In this document: positions 1 to 7,046 of the stretch, one piece after another
Numbering within the stretch: position 1 is the stretch's first letter
How the letters are laid out: each line of letters begins with the position of its first letter
Translations under genes and position numbers: made by a program
The notes under the pieces: model-generated
Databases searched by the model: none
What the model was told of the DNA's origin: nothing
What the model saw: the letters and a program-made list of their open reading frames with translations, nothing else
Source: a bacterium UBP11_UBA4055
GTDB lineage: Bacteria > UBA4055
Direction: 5' to 3'
Length of the DNA: 11,934 nt
Assembly: GCA_002382735.1 (NCBI GenBank)
Contig: DFZN01000005.1
Coordinates: 1-11,934 of the forward strand

Positions 1-1868
1 GCTATATCCGTTACGCCGTCGTTTACATCATACGCATGAAATGCGGCGTTGTACATTCCCGGATATAACTCCTCTTTATAATCATTATAATCGAAATAGC
101 CTTTATCATAAAAATCCACAGATTTACTGTCTGCTTCGTCATCAGATTCAGAGTCCGGCTTAGGTTCTCTTTTATGGTCGAAAAACAGTGCCTTCTTGCA
201 TATACCGGCCTTATCTTTCTTTGCAGGGTCGATAGTTTCCCAAAACGGATATGTGTTATGCCAGCCGTCCATACCGTTTATTTCACCCGTATGACCGGTC
301 GTAACATAATATCCCCATTGCCATTCATAACCCAGATATCCGCCCCAATGGTATTTTGTATGCGGGCATGTACACCATTCAAAATAGGATCCGCTCCAGC
401 TGGTTCCGTTAAAGATCATAGAACCGCTCTTTACATCTTGAAGGGTAGTTTTGAACACTGCTTCGGATTCCAGTGAATGGTCAGAATAATATCCGCTGAA
501 AATATATGGTGCGTACTCAAAATCCCACGACTCCTCTGCCGCAGGCTTCGGGTCAATGATCACGCAGGTCTCACCGTCAAAGATATTAACAGTAATTGAA
601 TCACTGGTTTCGTATAATTGGGAGTAAGTTGCATCTGAATAATATGATGCTGTCGCCTTAATCAGTACTTCGCCCGTATATGTCCCGCTATTCCATGTGC
701 GAGTGTAATATGTCGTTTTAACAGGCGGTTCGGGAATTTCCGTATATCCCGTTTCACCGTCTTTCTTGTAGTAGAATTTCATTGATTCCATATAAGGATA
801 ATCATTCCAGTTCGCGTCCGTACAGGTAGCCTCAAACACATGAAGGCTGTCTATTGCGAAGTAGTCTGATTTATCTGGATCGGTCTTAGTAAGAGTTAAT
901 CTTGGAGTTACTTCGATGTATAATTCTGTGCATGGAGATTTTTGTAAAATATAATTTGTCCAGTCGTTATTCATTGAATTCTTTTTTACAAACGATCTGA
1001 AATGATTATATTTGCCTCCATAATTTCTCATCAAACTATCGGTTGCCAGCTTCACTCTGTATATGTTTGTAGAAAGTGTGTCATATCTCAGCGTATCTGT
1101 ATCAACTTTCTCGTTAACGAAGGAGAAAATCTTTAACGGAAGAGGAGTAACACTCTGATAAGTCAGCATTTCCGGGGTTTTGAGGTCAATCACAAGTGTA
1201 TCGTTGAATATTACAGTTATTGTATCTTTTGTATTTACAGCGTAAGTTGAATCCGAAGTAAAGACGGTAATAAATTCCGGTGGGGTGTAAACATGCCTAA
1301 GACCGTTTACTTCATCTTCTTCGATATATTCAATAGGATTAGTCCATGTGCCCGTATGTTCATACATAAGACTAGTGCTATATTGGCTATGATCAAGGCC
1401 GAGTCCGTGGCCGTATTCGTGCCTGAGCGTGGTGTTGATGTCAACCATAGTAGAGGAAGGTGAGACATTGCCCCACGGTGCAAAAGCAGAATCGTTTAAG
1501 GTTATAGTCAAAATACCGATTTCACCTTGAGTTGTCAATCCTGTTGAGTGTATTCCATACCAGTCATCTCTAAAAGAACCAAACTGATCATAAATATGAG
1601 CGTAACGAACAATACAATCGGAACTGTTATCTATACCTCCGGCAGTTAATACCGGCAAACTGTCAACAAGATTTGAGTTCATGTCAGATATGCATGAGCT
1701 GAAATTAAAATTTGCTAAAGAATCTCTTGTCCCTTGGAAAACATGATTATAAAGTGTATCCGTTTGATTTATTGTTATTGAATCTGGAATTAGCCATTTA
1801 TTCAATAATTCATAACAATACACATTGAAAATGATTGCGAAAAGTAAGGGAATTAACAATCTTTTCAT
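1..1868 (-). CDS. Secreted matrixin-type zinc metalloprotease (M10-like), C-terminus beyond left edge
   Basis: The frame is open from ATG at 1868 to the window edge, giving 622 codons with no stop. Residues 1-19 form a basic then hydrophobic signal peptide (MKRLLIPLLFAIIF). The metzincin zinc motif HEYGHGLGLDH lies at residues 150-160 and fits HExxHxxGxxH: H150, H154 and H160 as zinc ligands, E151 as general base. It is followed by S161 and a Met-turn (SLMYEH, M168), as in matrixins. EEDEVNGLRHVY near 183-194 resembles the usual end of a matrixin catalytic domain. Residues 195-622 are an accessory region of unknown fold, rich in Thr, Tyr and Asp, with a Cys/Trp/His-rich patch near 498-540 and an acidic stretch near 571-580. 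No cysteine-switch propeptide is visible. The start has SD AGAGGTGG (1873-1880) and overlaps the upstream stop as ATGA, so translation is probably coupled. Protein substrates are likely but unknown. The protease call is confident; the exact subfamily is not. Confidence 0.88.
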   Translation of the reverse strand, partial: MKRLLIPLLFAIIFNVYCYELLNKWLIPDSITINQTDTLYNHVFQGTRDSLANFNFSSCISDMNSNLVDSLPVLTAGGIDNSSDCIVRYAHIYDQFGSFRDDWYGIHSTGLTTQGEIGILTITLNDSAFAPWGNVSPSSTMVDINTTLRHEYGHGLGLDHSQYSTSLMYEHTGTWTNPIEYIEEDEVNGLRHVYTPPEFITVFTSDSTYAVNTKDTITVIFNDTLVIDLKTPEMLTYQSVTPLPLKIFSFVNEKVDTDTLRYDTLSTNIYRVKLATDSLMRNYGGKYNHFRSFVKKNSMNNDWTNYILQKSPCTELYIEVTPRLTLTKTDPDKSDYFAIDSLHVFEATCTDANWNDYPYMESMKFYYKKDGETGYTEIPEPPVKTTYYTRTWNSGTYTGEVLIKATASYYSDATYSQLYETSDSITVNIFDGETCVIIDPKPAAEESWDFEYAPYIFSGYYSDHSLESEAVFKTTLQDVKSGSMIFNGTSWSGSYFEWCTCPHTKYHWGGYLGYEWQWGYYVTTGHTGEINGMDGWHNTYPFWETIDPAKKDKAGICKKALFFDHKREPKPDSESDDEADSKSVDFYDKGYFDYNDYKEELYPGMYNAAFHAYDVNDGVTDI

Positions 1869-2752
1869 TTTTCCACCTCTGATCTGTAGCTGCGATTATA
1901 AAAATTCTTTGAATCATTTATTTCAATGATTCTTTTTATCTTATCAATCTCAGATTTTAAATTTCCAATCAAAATCTTACCAGATGCAGAATAGAGACTA
2001 TTATCTATTATAAGTCTTTCTGCGTTTCCTCTAGTTGCGAACCTATCTTCTTCTCCTAATTTGTAATTAAGAAAGAATAATCTCTTTTCTCCAATTTGCA
2101 TCTCAGTTTCATCTGATGAGAAGAAATTCTTGCCATTTTTTGAAAGAACAGAGATTTTATTTCTGAATTCGTCTTTAATGAATTCTTCACCTTTAAAGAT
2201 TTCAATTACCTTCACACTATAAAAAGATTTGAAAAATGTTTTGTTTTCAACATAGGATCTATTATAAATTTCACCTATTAAAACAATATCGGAAAATACT
2301 GCATCCTCAAGATGAGATTTAGATGTTGGAAAACCATACAACTTTACATCAACTCCATTATTTTTTAACTCTTCGTACACATTCAAATTGATTTTAAGTT
2401 TAAAGTAAGAATTAAATCCGTCACGACCCTCAGGTAATCCAATTTCTTTAGCTTTTTTTATAAAATCTGTCTTAAATTCTTCAAACTCTTTCTCAGTCAT
2501 GCCCGTATCAATTCCAAGTTGATCTTTTACTGTCACCTTTTCATCGGATTTTTCTTCCTGCACGCTTACCACAGCTGGCTCTTCTTGTACTTCTTTTACA
2601 GCCTGTTGCACCTGCTCGCTCTGAACCTGCACACTTTCCGTTCCTTTTTCGTTTTGTTCAGGCACATTTCCACCGTCACCGCTCATTGCGTTTATTGAAG
2701 CAAATAAAGCTAATACGAGTATTACAGCTACGATTATTATGTTTTTCTTCAT
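1865..2752 (-). CDS. Exported protein with Q/E-rich linker and possible NTR/TIMP-like OB-fold domain
   Basis: I recognise no named family with certainty. The protein (295 aa from Met at 2752) begins with MKKN and a hydrophobic stretch ending in SINA, a good signal peptidase I site near residue 22. Residues 25-75 are a low-complexity Gln/Glu/Val linker. Residues 76-150 look helical and charged. Residues 154-230 carry SDIVLIGEI, then an alternating hydrophobic strand, VIEIFKGE, ISVL and GEKRLFFLNY. That order (D-I-V-x-x-G, x-EIFKGE, then IGEKRLFFL) is typical of bacterial NTR/TIMP-like OB-folds, but the usual cysteines are missing, so this is inference. The end (265-280) is helical. The start is the second of two in-frame ATGs: SD AGAGG (2759-2763) abuts the ATG at 2758 but is 6 nt from the ATG at 2752. 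The stop overlaps the protease start, so both are probably one operon and act outside the cytoplasm. Confidence 0.8.
   Translation of the reverse strand: MKKNIIIVAVILVLALFASINAMSGDGGNVPEQNEKGTESVQVQSEQVQQAVKEVQEEPAVVSVQEEKSDEKVTVKDQLGIDTGMTEKEFEEFKTDFIKKAKEIGLPEGRDGFNSYFKLKINLNVYEELKNNGVDVKLYGFPTSKSHLEDAVFSDIVLIGEIYNRSYVENKTFFKSFYSVKVIEIFKGEEFIKDEFRNKISVLSKNGKNFFSSDETEMQIGEKRLFFLNYKLGEEDRFATRGNAERLIIDNSLYSASGKILIGNLKSEIDKIKRIIEINDSKNFYNRSYRSEVEK
1869..1880 (-). promoter_or_regulatory. SD that fixes the metalloprotease start
   Basis: AGAGGTGG at 1880-1873 lies 4 nt before ATG at 1868, inside the last codons of the upstream gene. With the ATGA stop/start overlap it supports coupled translation of the two exported proteins. 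Confidence 0.7.
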
Positions 2753-2819
2753 TTTCATCCTCTTTTGGTTTTTTAATTACTCATACTCTCTTTTTCATTA
2801 CTCATTCATAAAGACATCG

Positions 2820-2827
2820 CCTCCTTT
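2820..2827 (-). promoter_or_regulatory. Strong SD followed only by tiny overlapping ORFs
   Basis: AAAGGAGG is a near-perfect SD but no gene of normal size follows it. Behind it, tiny reading frames start at 2817 (MSL), 2809 (MNE, 10 nt from the SD) and 2805 (MSNEKESMSN, ending at 2773). They overlap one another through shared stop/start bases, and the word ATGAGTAAT occurs twice. It could be a leader-peptide site, a standby ribosome site for the gene starting at 2752, or a relic. Confidence 0.4.
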
Positions 2828-2839
2828 GTTTTGAGCTCT

Positions 2840-2936
2840 GATGCCTTTTATCTATAAAAAATACAGGCACCGACACTCCGTTATACCCCCCTCAAGGCTA
2901 CCACAGCCTGCAGAAAAGATATAAAGAGGCGGTGCC
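2840..2936 (-). repeat. Nested, mutually exclusive inverted repeats in the leader of the protease operon
   Basis: Read on the minus strand there are three segments: GGCACCG (2936-2930), CGGTGCC (2872-2866) and GGCATC (2845-2840). Segment 2 can pair with segment 1 (7 bp, perfect) or with segment 3 (6 bp with one G-U), but not both. Pairing 1-2 encloses CCTC/GAGG (2890-2893 with 2926-2929), which stacks next to the outer stem, and the hairpin AGGCT-GTGGT-AGCCT (2909-2895). Pairing 2-3 encloses a TTTTA/TAAAA stem with a TAGA loop. It lies upstream of the exported-protein operon and could be an attenuator-like leader or a dispersed palindromic repeat. The pairings are seen in the sequence; any function is inferred. 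Confidence 0.45.
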
Positions 2937-3011
2937 CCATATCTGTTATACGGAACACTCGCTTCTTCTCCTGCCGCTTCTGCTTTGATTGTGGTATTTT
3001 GAGGGCGACAA

Positions 3012-3031
3012 GATAATTTAAGCAAATTATC
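3012..3031. repeat. Perfect 8-bp inverted repeat
   Basis: GATAATTT and AAATTATC flank a 4-base centre (AAGC on the plus strand). It could form an AT-rich hairpin or be an operator-like dyad. It has no uridine tract on either side, so it is not a standard intrinsic terminator. Confidence 0.45.
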
Positions 3032-3087
3032 AATATGCCAATTTAATGCTGTGCTCTACCTCTTTATTTTTGTTTCTGTATTTTTAC

Positions 3088-3109
3088 TACAATGATAAAT
3101 GTCATTATA
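3088..3109. repeat. Imperfect dyad, possible operator
   Basis: AATGA (3091-3095) and TCATT (3102-3106) flank a 6-base centre, and the symmetry extends to 3088/3109 with one mismatch. On the minus strand the left arm contains TATAAT, and TTGACA lies 11 nt further upstream (3126-3121). That gap is too short for a normal sigma-70 pair. The dyad is real; its use as an operator near the protease-operon promoter is only a suggestion. Confidence 0.3.
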
Positions 3110-3260
3110 TTTTAGAACCTTGTCAAGTATTTTATTTGATATTTTGAGAGTGATCCTATAATGCAAGCGGAAATATCTTAGTATTTTGATAAAATATTAG
3201 AGAAACTTAAGTTGTGATTTGTTATTCAGCAAATGTTTTACTAATAAACGCTTTCTTTTT

Positions 3261-4946
3261 CTATTTTTTTTGCTTGAATTTATTTTTTTCAGGAGGTTTG
3301 TCAAACGGCTTTTTATCGGTAAGTTCAACATTAAGAGGTCTTCCTTTAAATTCTGCACCGGAAAAAGCTTTTAAAGTTTCTCTGTCATAGCTGCTCTCTA
3401 TCTCAAAAAATGAAAAATTCTTCAAAAGGTCAACTTTTCCGATCTCAATGTCCCTGTTTCTAAGGTGAGTCGCGATCAGTTTTATCATGGCAGGTTTGTC
3501 GAGGCCGTCTCTAGATCCTGCATTAATGAAGAATCTTGAGAAACTTCCTTGTTTGCCTGACCTGGCAGGTATATAATTATCTCTCCCTCTGTCTCTGTCA
3601 GTGCTTTTGACTGCCTGTACATTCTGGTTAAGATCAGGCGCGTCTTTGTAATATTCGAGAAAGCGGTTGAATTCAAGCGAAATAAATTTTTGTATGAGAA
3701 TGTCCCTGTCAAATTCTCCGAGCTTTTCAAAAATATACGGCAAGAACCTTTCTATCTGTGCCTTATTTACTTCGGCGTTGACAACTTTGTCTACAAGATT
3801 AAAAAGCTGCATTTCGCAGATATTTATTCCGCCGGGCACTTTTTTCTGTTCGAATCTGATCTTTGATCTCTGCTCAATCATTCTCAGCTTTGATTTCTCC
3901 TTCATGTGAACGACAGATACCGATATCCCGCTTCTTCCCGCTCTTCCGGTCCTTCCGCTCCTGTGAAGATAAATGTCGGGATCGTCAGGCAGGTTGTAGT
4001 TTATTATGTGGCTCAGATTATTCACATCTATTCCCCTTGCGGCAACATCCGTCGCGACAAGAAGCTGAAGGTGGCCGGTTCTGAAACGGTTCATGACCTG
4101 GTCGCGCTGCGCCTGCGACAGGTTGCCGTGAAGTGCGTCAGCATTGTAACCGTCTGCGATCAGTTTGTCGGCTACATCCTGGGTCTCCTCTCTGGTTCTG
4201 CAGAAAATGATCCCGTAGATATCAGGATTCACATCTGCTATTCTTTTGAGGGCCAGATATCTGTCTCTCGCATGGACAAGATAATAGTGGTGCTCGACAT
4301 TCTCAGCTCCCGCATTTTTCTGGCCGGCCGAGATCTCTTCGGGATCTCTCATATAGTTCTTTGCGATTTGCGCTATCTCTCTTGGCATAGTAGCCGAAAA
4401 AAGCATTGTCTGTCTTTCAGATTTAGCGGATGAAAGTATAGTGTCGAGATCTTCCTTAAAGCCCATGTTAAGCATCTCATCCGCCTCGTCGAGAACAAGG
4501 AACGAGATAGTGTCGATCATCAGGCAACGCCTGTGTATAAGATCAAGGACTCTTCCCGGCGTTCCGACAACAATATGAACTCCTTTTTTGAGCGCGCGTA
4601 TCTGCGTATCTATGCTTGCACCGCCGTAAACCGCGGCTACAGATATTTTCGGAAGGTATTTTGAATAGCTGTTAAAATCTTTTGTGATCTGCATACAGAG
4701 CTCTCTTGTCGGGCATAGTATAAGTGCCTGAGTATCCCTGCTTCGGGGATCGATCCTTTGGATAATCGGAAGCCCGAAAGCCGCCGTTTTACCTGTTCCT
4801 GTCTGCGCAAGACCGATCAGGTCTCTGTCCGAAGCGAGAAGGTGCGATATCGTTTTGTCCTGGATCGGCGTCGGTTTTACAAAACCCATTTCCGAGATGG
4901 CGTCGATTATCTCTTCACGCAGTCCGGCTTCCCTAAATTCTTTCAT
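3261..4946 (-). CDS. deaD: DEAD-box ATP-dependent RNA helicase with DbpA-type RNA-binding domain
   Basis: This cytoplasmic RNA helicase unwinds short RNA duplexes with ATP; the DeaD/CsdA/DbpA group acts mainly in ribosome assembly and mRNA turnover. In numbering from the upstream ATG (4949), motifs are: Q-motif (PTPIQ near 26-30), Walker A AQTGTGKT (48-55), PTREL (80-84), DEAD (154-157), SAT (185-187), ATDVAARGID (299-308) and HRSGRTGR (329-336). A linker region (370-440) and a basic segment (450-468) follow. Residues 470-545 (FFINAGSRDGL...KNFSFFEI) match the DbpA RRM-like domain that binds RNA. The tail is Lys-rich. The length of 561 aa is normal for DeaD. SD AAAGGA (4951-4956) is 4 nt from ATG 4946 but only 1 nt from ATG 4949, so I prefer 4946. 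The start lies inside the end of typA, so the two are probably translated together. The symbol reflects architecture; csdA would be equivalent. Confidence 0.93.
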   Translation of the reverse strand: MKEFREAGLREEIIDAISEMGFVKPTPIQDKTISHLLASDRDLIGLAQTGTGKTAAFGLPIIQRIDPRSRDTQALILCPTRELCMQITKDFNSYSKYLPKISVAAVYGGASIDTQIRALKKGVHIVVGTPGRVLDLIHRRCLMIDTISFLVLDEADEMLNMGFKEDLDTILSSAKSERQTMLFSATMPREIAQIAKNYMRDPEEISAGQKNAGAENVEHHYYLVHARDRYLALKRIADVNPDIYGIIFCRTREETQDVADKLIADGYNADALHGNLSQAQRDQVMNRFRTGHLQLLVATDVAARGIDVNNLSHIINYNLPDDPDIYLHRSGRTGRAGRSGISVSVVHMKEKSKLRMIEQRSKIRFEQKKVPGGINICEMQLFNLVDKVVNAEVNKAQIERFLPYIFEKLGEFDRDILIQKFISLEFNRFLEYYKDAPDLNQNVQAVKSTDRDRGRDNYIPARSGKQGSFSRFFINAGSRDGLDKPAMIKLIATHLRNRDIEIGKVDLLKNFSFFEIESSYDRETLKAFSGAEFKGRPLNVELTDKKPFDKPPEKNKFKQKK

Positions 4947-6765
4947 CATTTCCTTTGTTTTTCATTCTGTTGTGTCTTTTTCTTTCATTAATGTCAAGAT
5001 ATTTTTTTCTCAGTCTTATATTCTCGGGTGTAATTTCGATCAGCTCATCGTCTTCAATATATTCCATTGCCTGCTCAAGCGACATTATTCTGGGCGGAGA
5101 AAGTTTTATGGCATCGTCTGCGCCGGACGCTCTCACATTGGACATCTTTTTATTTTTTATCACATTGACATCGAGATCGTCTTCTCTTGAGTGTTCTCCG
5201 ACTATCATTCCTGTATAGACCTCAGTTCCCGGAGTGAGGAACATCTCACCTCTGTCCTGAAGGTTCCACAGGGAGTAGGCTACCGCGACACCCTGCTCGA
5301 GAGATATCAGAACGCCTCTTGTCCTTTTAGGAATGTCGCCTTTGTAAAATTCATATTCGTAAAAAGAATGGTTAAGTATTCCTGTTCCTCTGGTTTCGGT
5401 CATGAATTCATTTGAGAATCCGATCAGTCCTCTCGCAGGGACTTTAAACTCAAGTCTTGTGTATCCGTCACCACCCTGAACCAGATTAAGGAGTTCACCC
5501 TTTCTTATGCCAAGCTTTTCTATTACCACGCCCGTATATTCATCGGCGACATCTATCATTGCAAGCTCAATAGGTTCGGTAACCTTTCCTTCCAGCTCTC
5601 TGTAAATCACTTTAGGTTTCGATACAGCGAATTCATATCCTTCCCTTCTCATATTTTCGATCAGGATACCAAGCTGAAGTTCCCCTCTGCCTTTCACGAT
5701 GAACTGGTCGGGGAGGTCTGTTTTCTCGATCCTGATGCTTATATTGGTCTGAAGTTCGTGCTCCAGTCTGTTCCATATATTCCTTGAAGTGACCCATTTG
5801 CCTTCAATCCCGGCGAAAGGGGAATCGTTTACAAGAAATCTCATTGCCAGAGTAGGCTCATCAACATTAATAAGCGGAAGCGGTTCCTGATGATCTTTGT
5901 CGGTAACGGTCTCTCCAACATCAATCTGCGCAAGTCCGGCCAGAGATATGATGTCTCCTGCCGAGGCTGATTTTGTTTCCGTCTTTTTAAGTCCTTCATA
6001 TACGAACAGTTTCGATATTCTGTAAATTACTCTCTGCCCGTCCCTTTTTAGAAGAACGACCTCATCGCCCAGCTTTGCTTTGCCCCTGTGGATCTTACCG
6101 GTCCCGATCTTACCGAGATAATTGTCATACTCAATAGCGGAAACTAGGAACTGAAAAGGGCCGTCCTCGTTGCCGTCGGGTTCTTTTACGCTTTTTATTA
6201 TTGTTTCAAGCAAAGGTATCAGATTTTCGTTATCATCATCGAGATTGTATTTTGCGATCCCTTTTTTGGCTGATGCGTAGATTATCGGGAAGTCCAGCTG
6301 GGCATCCGTTGCGTTGAGCTCAATAAAAAGATCGAACACTTTATCAAGCACTTCATGAGGAGTGCAGTTAGGCCGGTCTATTTTATTTATGACTACGATT
6401 GGTTTCAGTCCCAGCTGAAGAGCGTTTTTCAGTACATACTTCGTCTGGGGCATCGGACCTTCAAACGCGTCAACAAGCAGAAGAACAGAATCGACCATCA
6501 TCATTATTCGCTGTACCTCTCCGCCGAAATCAGCATGACCGGGAGTATCTACGATATTTATTTTATAATCTTTGTAATGTATGGCGGCATTTTTTGAAAA
6601 AATCGTAATCCCTCTTTCTTTTTCTATGTCGTTCGAGTCCATTATTCTTTCTTCGATCTTCTGGTTTTCCCTGAAAAAACCTGTCTGCTTAAGCGCTGCG
6701 TCAATGAGGGTGGTCTTCCCGTGGTCAACATGGGCTATAATTGCGATATTTCTTAACTTTTTCAT
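4933..6765 (-). CDS. typA: Ribosome-associated translational GTPase TypA/BipA
   Basis: TypA/BipA is an EF-G-like GTPase that binds the 70S ribosome and is needed in E. coli for growth and 50S assembly at low temperature. The 610 aa length is usual. G-domain motifs are clear: G1 AHVDHGKTT (11-19), G2 RGIT (51-54), G3 DTPGHADFGG (73-82) and G4 NKID (127-130). Domain II (about 200-300), EF-G-like domains III and V, and the TypA-specific C-terminal domain (ARGLIGFSNEFMTETRGTG onward) follow in order. The Lys-rich end is usual. ATG 6765 has a short AGGA (6768-6771) before it. The last codons overlap the start of the helicase gene by 14-17 nt, which indicates an operon. A candidate sigma-70 promoter is at 6798-6826. 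Confidence 0.96.
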   Translation of the reverse strand: MKKLRNIAIIAHVDHGKTTLIDAALKQTGFFRENQKIEERIMDSNDIEKERGITIFSKNAAIHYKDYKINIVDTPGHADFGGEVQRIMMMVDSVLLLVDAFEGPMPQTKYVLKNALQLGLKPIVVINKIDRPNCTPHEVLDKVFDLFIELNATDAQLDFPIIYASAKKGIAKYNLDDDNENLIPLLETIIKSVKEPDGNEDGPFQFLVSAIEYDNYLGKIGTGKIHRGKAKLGDEVVLLKRDGQRVIYRISKLFVYEGLKKTETKSASAGDIISLAGLAQIDVGETVTDKDHQEPLPLINVDEPTLAMRFLVNDSPFAGIEGKWVTSRNIWNRLEHELQTNISIRIEKTDLPDQFIVKGRGELQLGILIENMRREGYEFAVSKPKVIYRELEGKVTEPIELAMIDVADEYTGVVIEKLGIRKGELLNLVQGGDGYTRLEFKVPARGLIGFSNEFMTETRGTGILNHSFYEYEFYKGDIPKRTRGVLISLEQGVAVAYSLWNLQDRGEMFLTPGTEVYTGMIVGEHSREDDLDVNVIKNKKMSNVRASGADDAIKLSPPRIMSLEQAMEYIEDDELIEITPENIRLRKKYLDINERKRHNRMKNKGNDERI

Positions 6766-6797
6766 GTTCCTGCATGCGTGAATTAAATTAGGGTCGG

Positions 6798-6826
6798 AAT
6801 ATATTGATTATTTATTGTTTTTACAA
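6798..6826 (-). promoter_or_regulatory. Candidate sigma-70 promoter of typA-deaD with dyad at the -35
   Basis: On the minus strand, TTGTAA (6826-6821) and TATATT (6803-6798) are 17 bp apart, with 4/6 and 5/6 matches to the E. coli consensus. The predicted start of transcription falls near 6791, about 25 nt before the typA ATG. A perfect 6-bp dyad, TATTGT-TTTT-ACAATA (6813-6828), overlaps the -35 and could bind a regulator. Confidence 0.4.
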
Positions 6827-6831
6827 TATAA

Positions 6832-7044
6832 TTCTTCAGAAATTTTGACGGAGTTTTTAAGTTGCTTTATCTGTTTCTTGCAATACTTTCAAGCGCTTCC
6901 ATCGCTTTTCCTATATACAGCTCAGGGACGATCGTTCTTATTAATCTCGGAGGGGTATTTCTTTTCAGGGAAAAACTCAGCCGTAAAAATGCCTTTGCTG
7001 TAGGAATGATAATCTTTTCGATAATAATGATGAATTTAAAATAA
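6832..7044 (+). pseudogene. C-terminal remnant of a DMT-superfamily (EamA/SMR-like) transporter
   Basis: The open frame (stop at 7042-7044) encodes about 70 residues with two hydrophobic segments, LLYLFLAILSSASIAFPI...IVLINLGGVFLF and NAFAVGMIIFSIIMMNL, joined by REKLSRK. The pattern of small residues, then P-I-x-x-S-G-x-I-V-L-x-x-L-x-G-V-x-x-F-x-E-K-L-S-R, is characteristic of the last two helices of drug/metabolite transporters. A full EamA protein has about ten helices and an SMR protein four, so the N-terminal part is missing. Only about 65 bases separate this frame from typA, so it is cut off by the typA side. A TTG at 6862 with GGAG (6850-6853) could start a 60-residue protein, so expression as a small membrane protein cannot be excluded, but a remnant is more likely. 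Confidence 0.6.
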
Positions 7045-7046
7045 AA

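Larger units (their letters stand above)
2753..3260. other. Gene-free stretch of about 500 bases with several dyads
   Basis: I see no coding region with convincing length or composition on either strand. The stretch separates the 3' end of the helicase gene from the start of the exported-protein operon, both on the minus strand. It must hold that operon's promoter and leader. It contains a nested inverted-repeat element (2840-2936), a strong SD without a proper gene (2820-2827), an 8-bp hairpin (3012-3031) and an imperfect dyad (3088-3109). The part next to the helicase (about 3110-3260) is AT-rich and I see no clear terminator in it. Confidence 0.6.

Noticed and set aside
2881..2940. 19-residue frame starting at 2940 on the minus strand (MGHRLFISF...)
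   Set aside because: It lies across the inverted repeats, has no SD, and is better explained as part of the structured element.
3088..3109. Fur-box-like dyad
   Set aside because: The centre between AATGA and TCATT is 6 bases instead of the 3 in the Fur consensus, and nothing nearby is an iron gene.
3906..4433. 175-codon open frame on the plus strand opposite the helicase gene
   Set aside because: It lies wholly antisense to conserved helicase motifs, has no good SD and its protein resembles no family.
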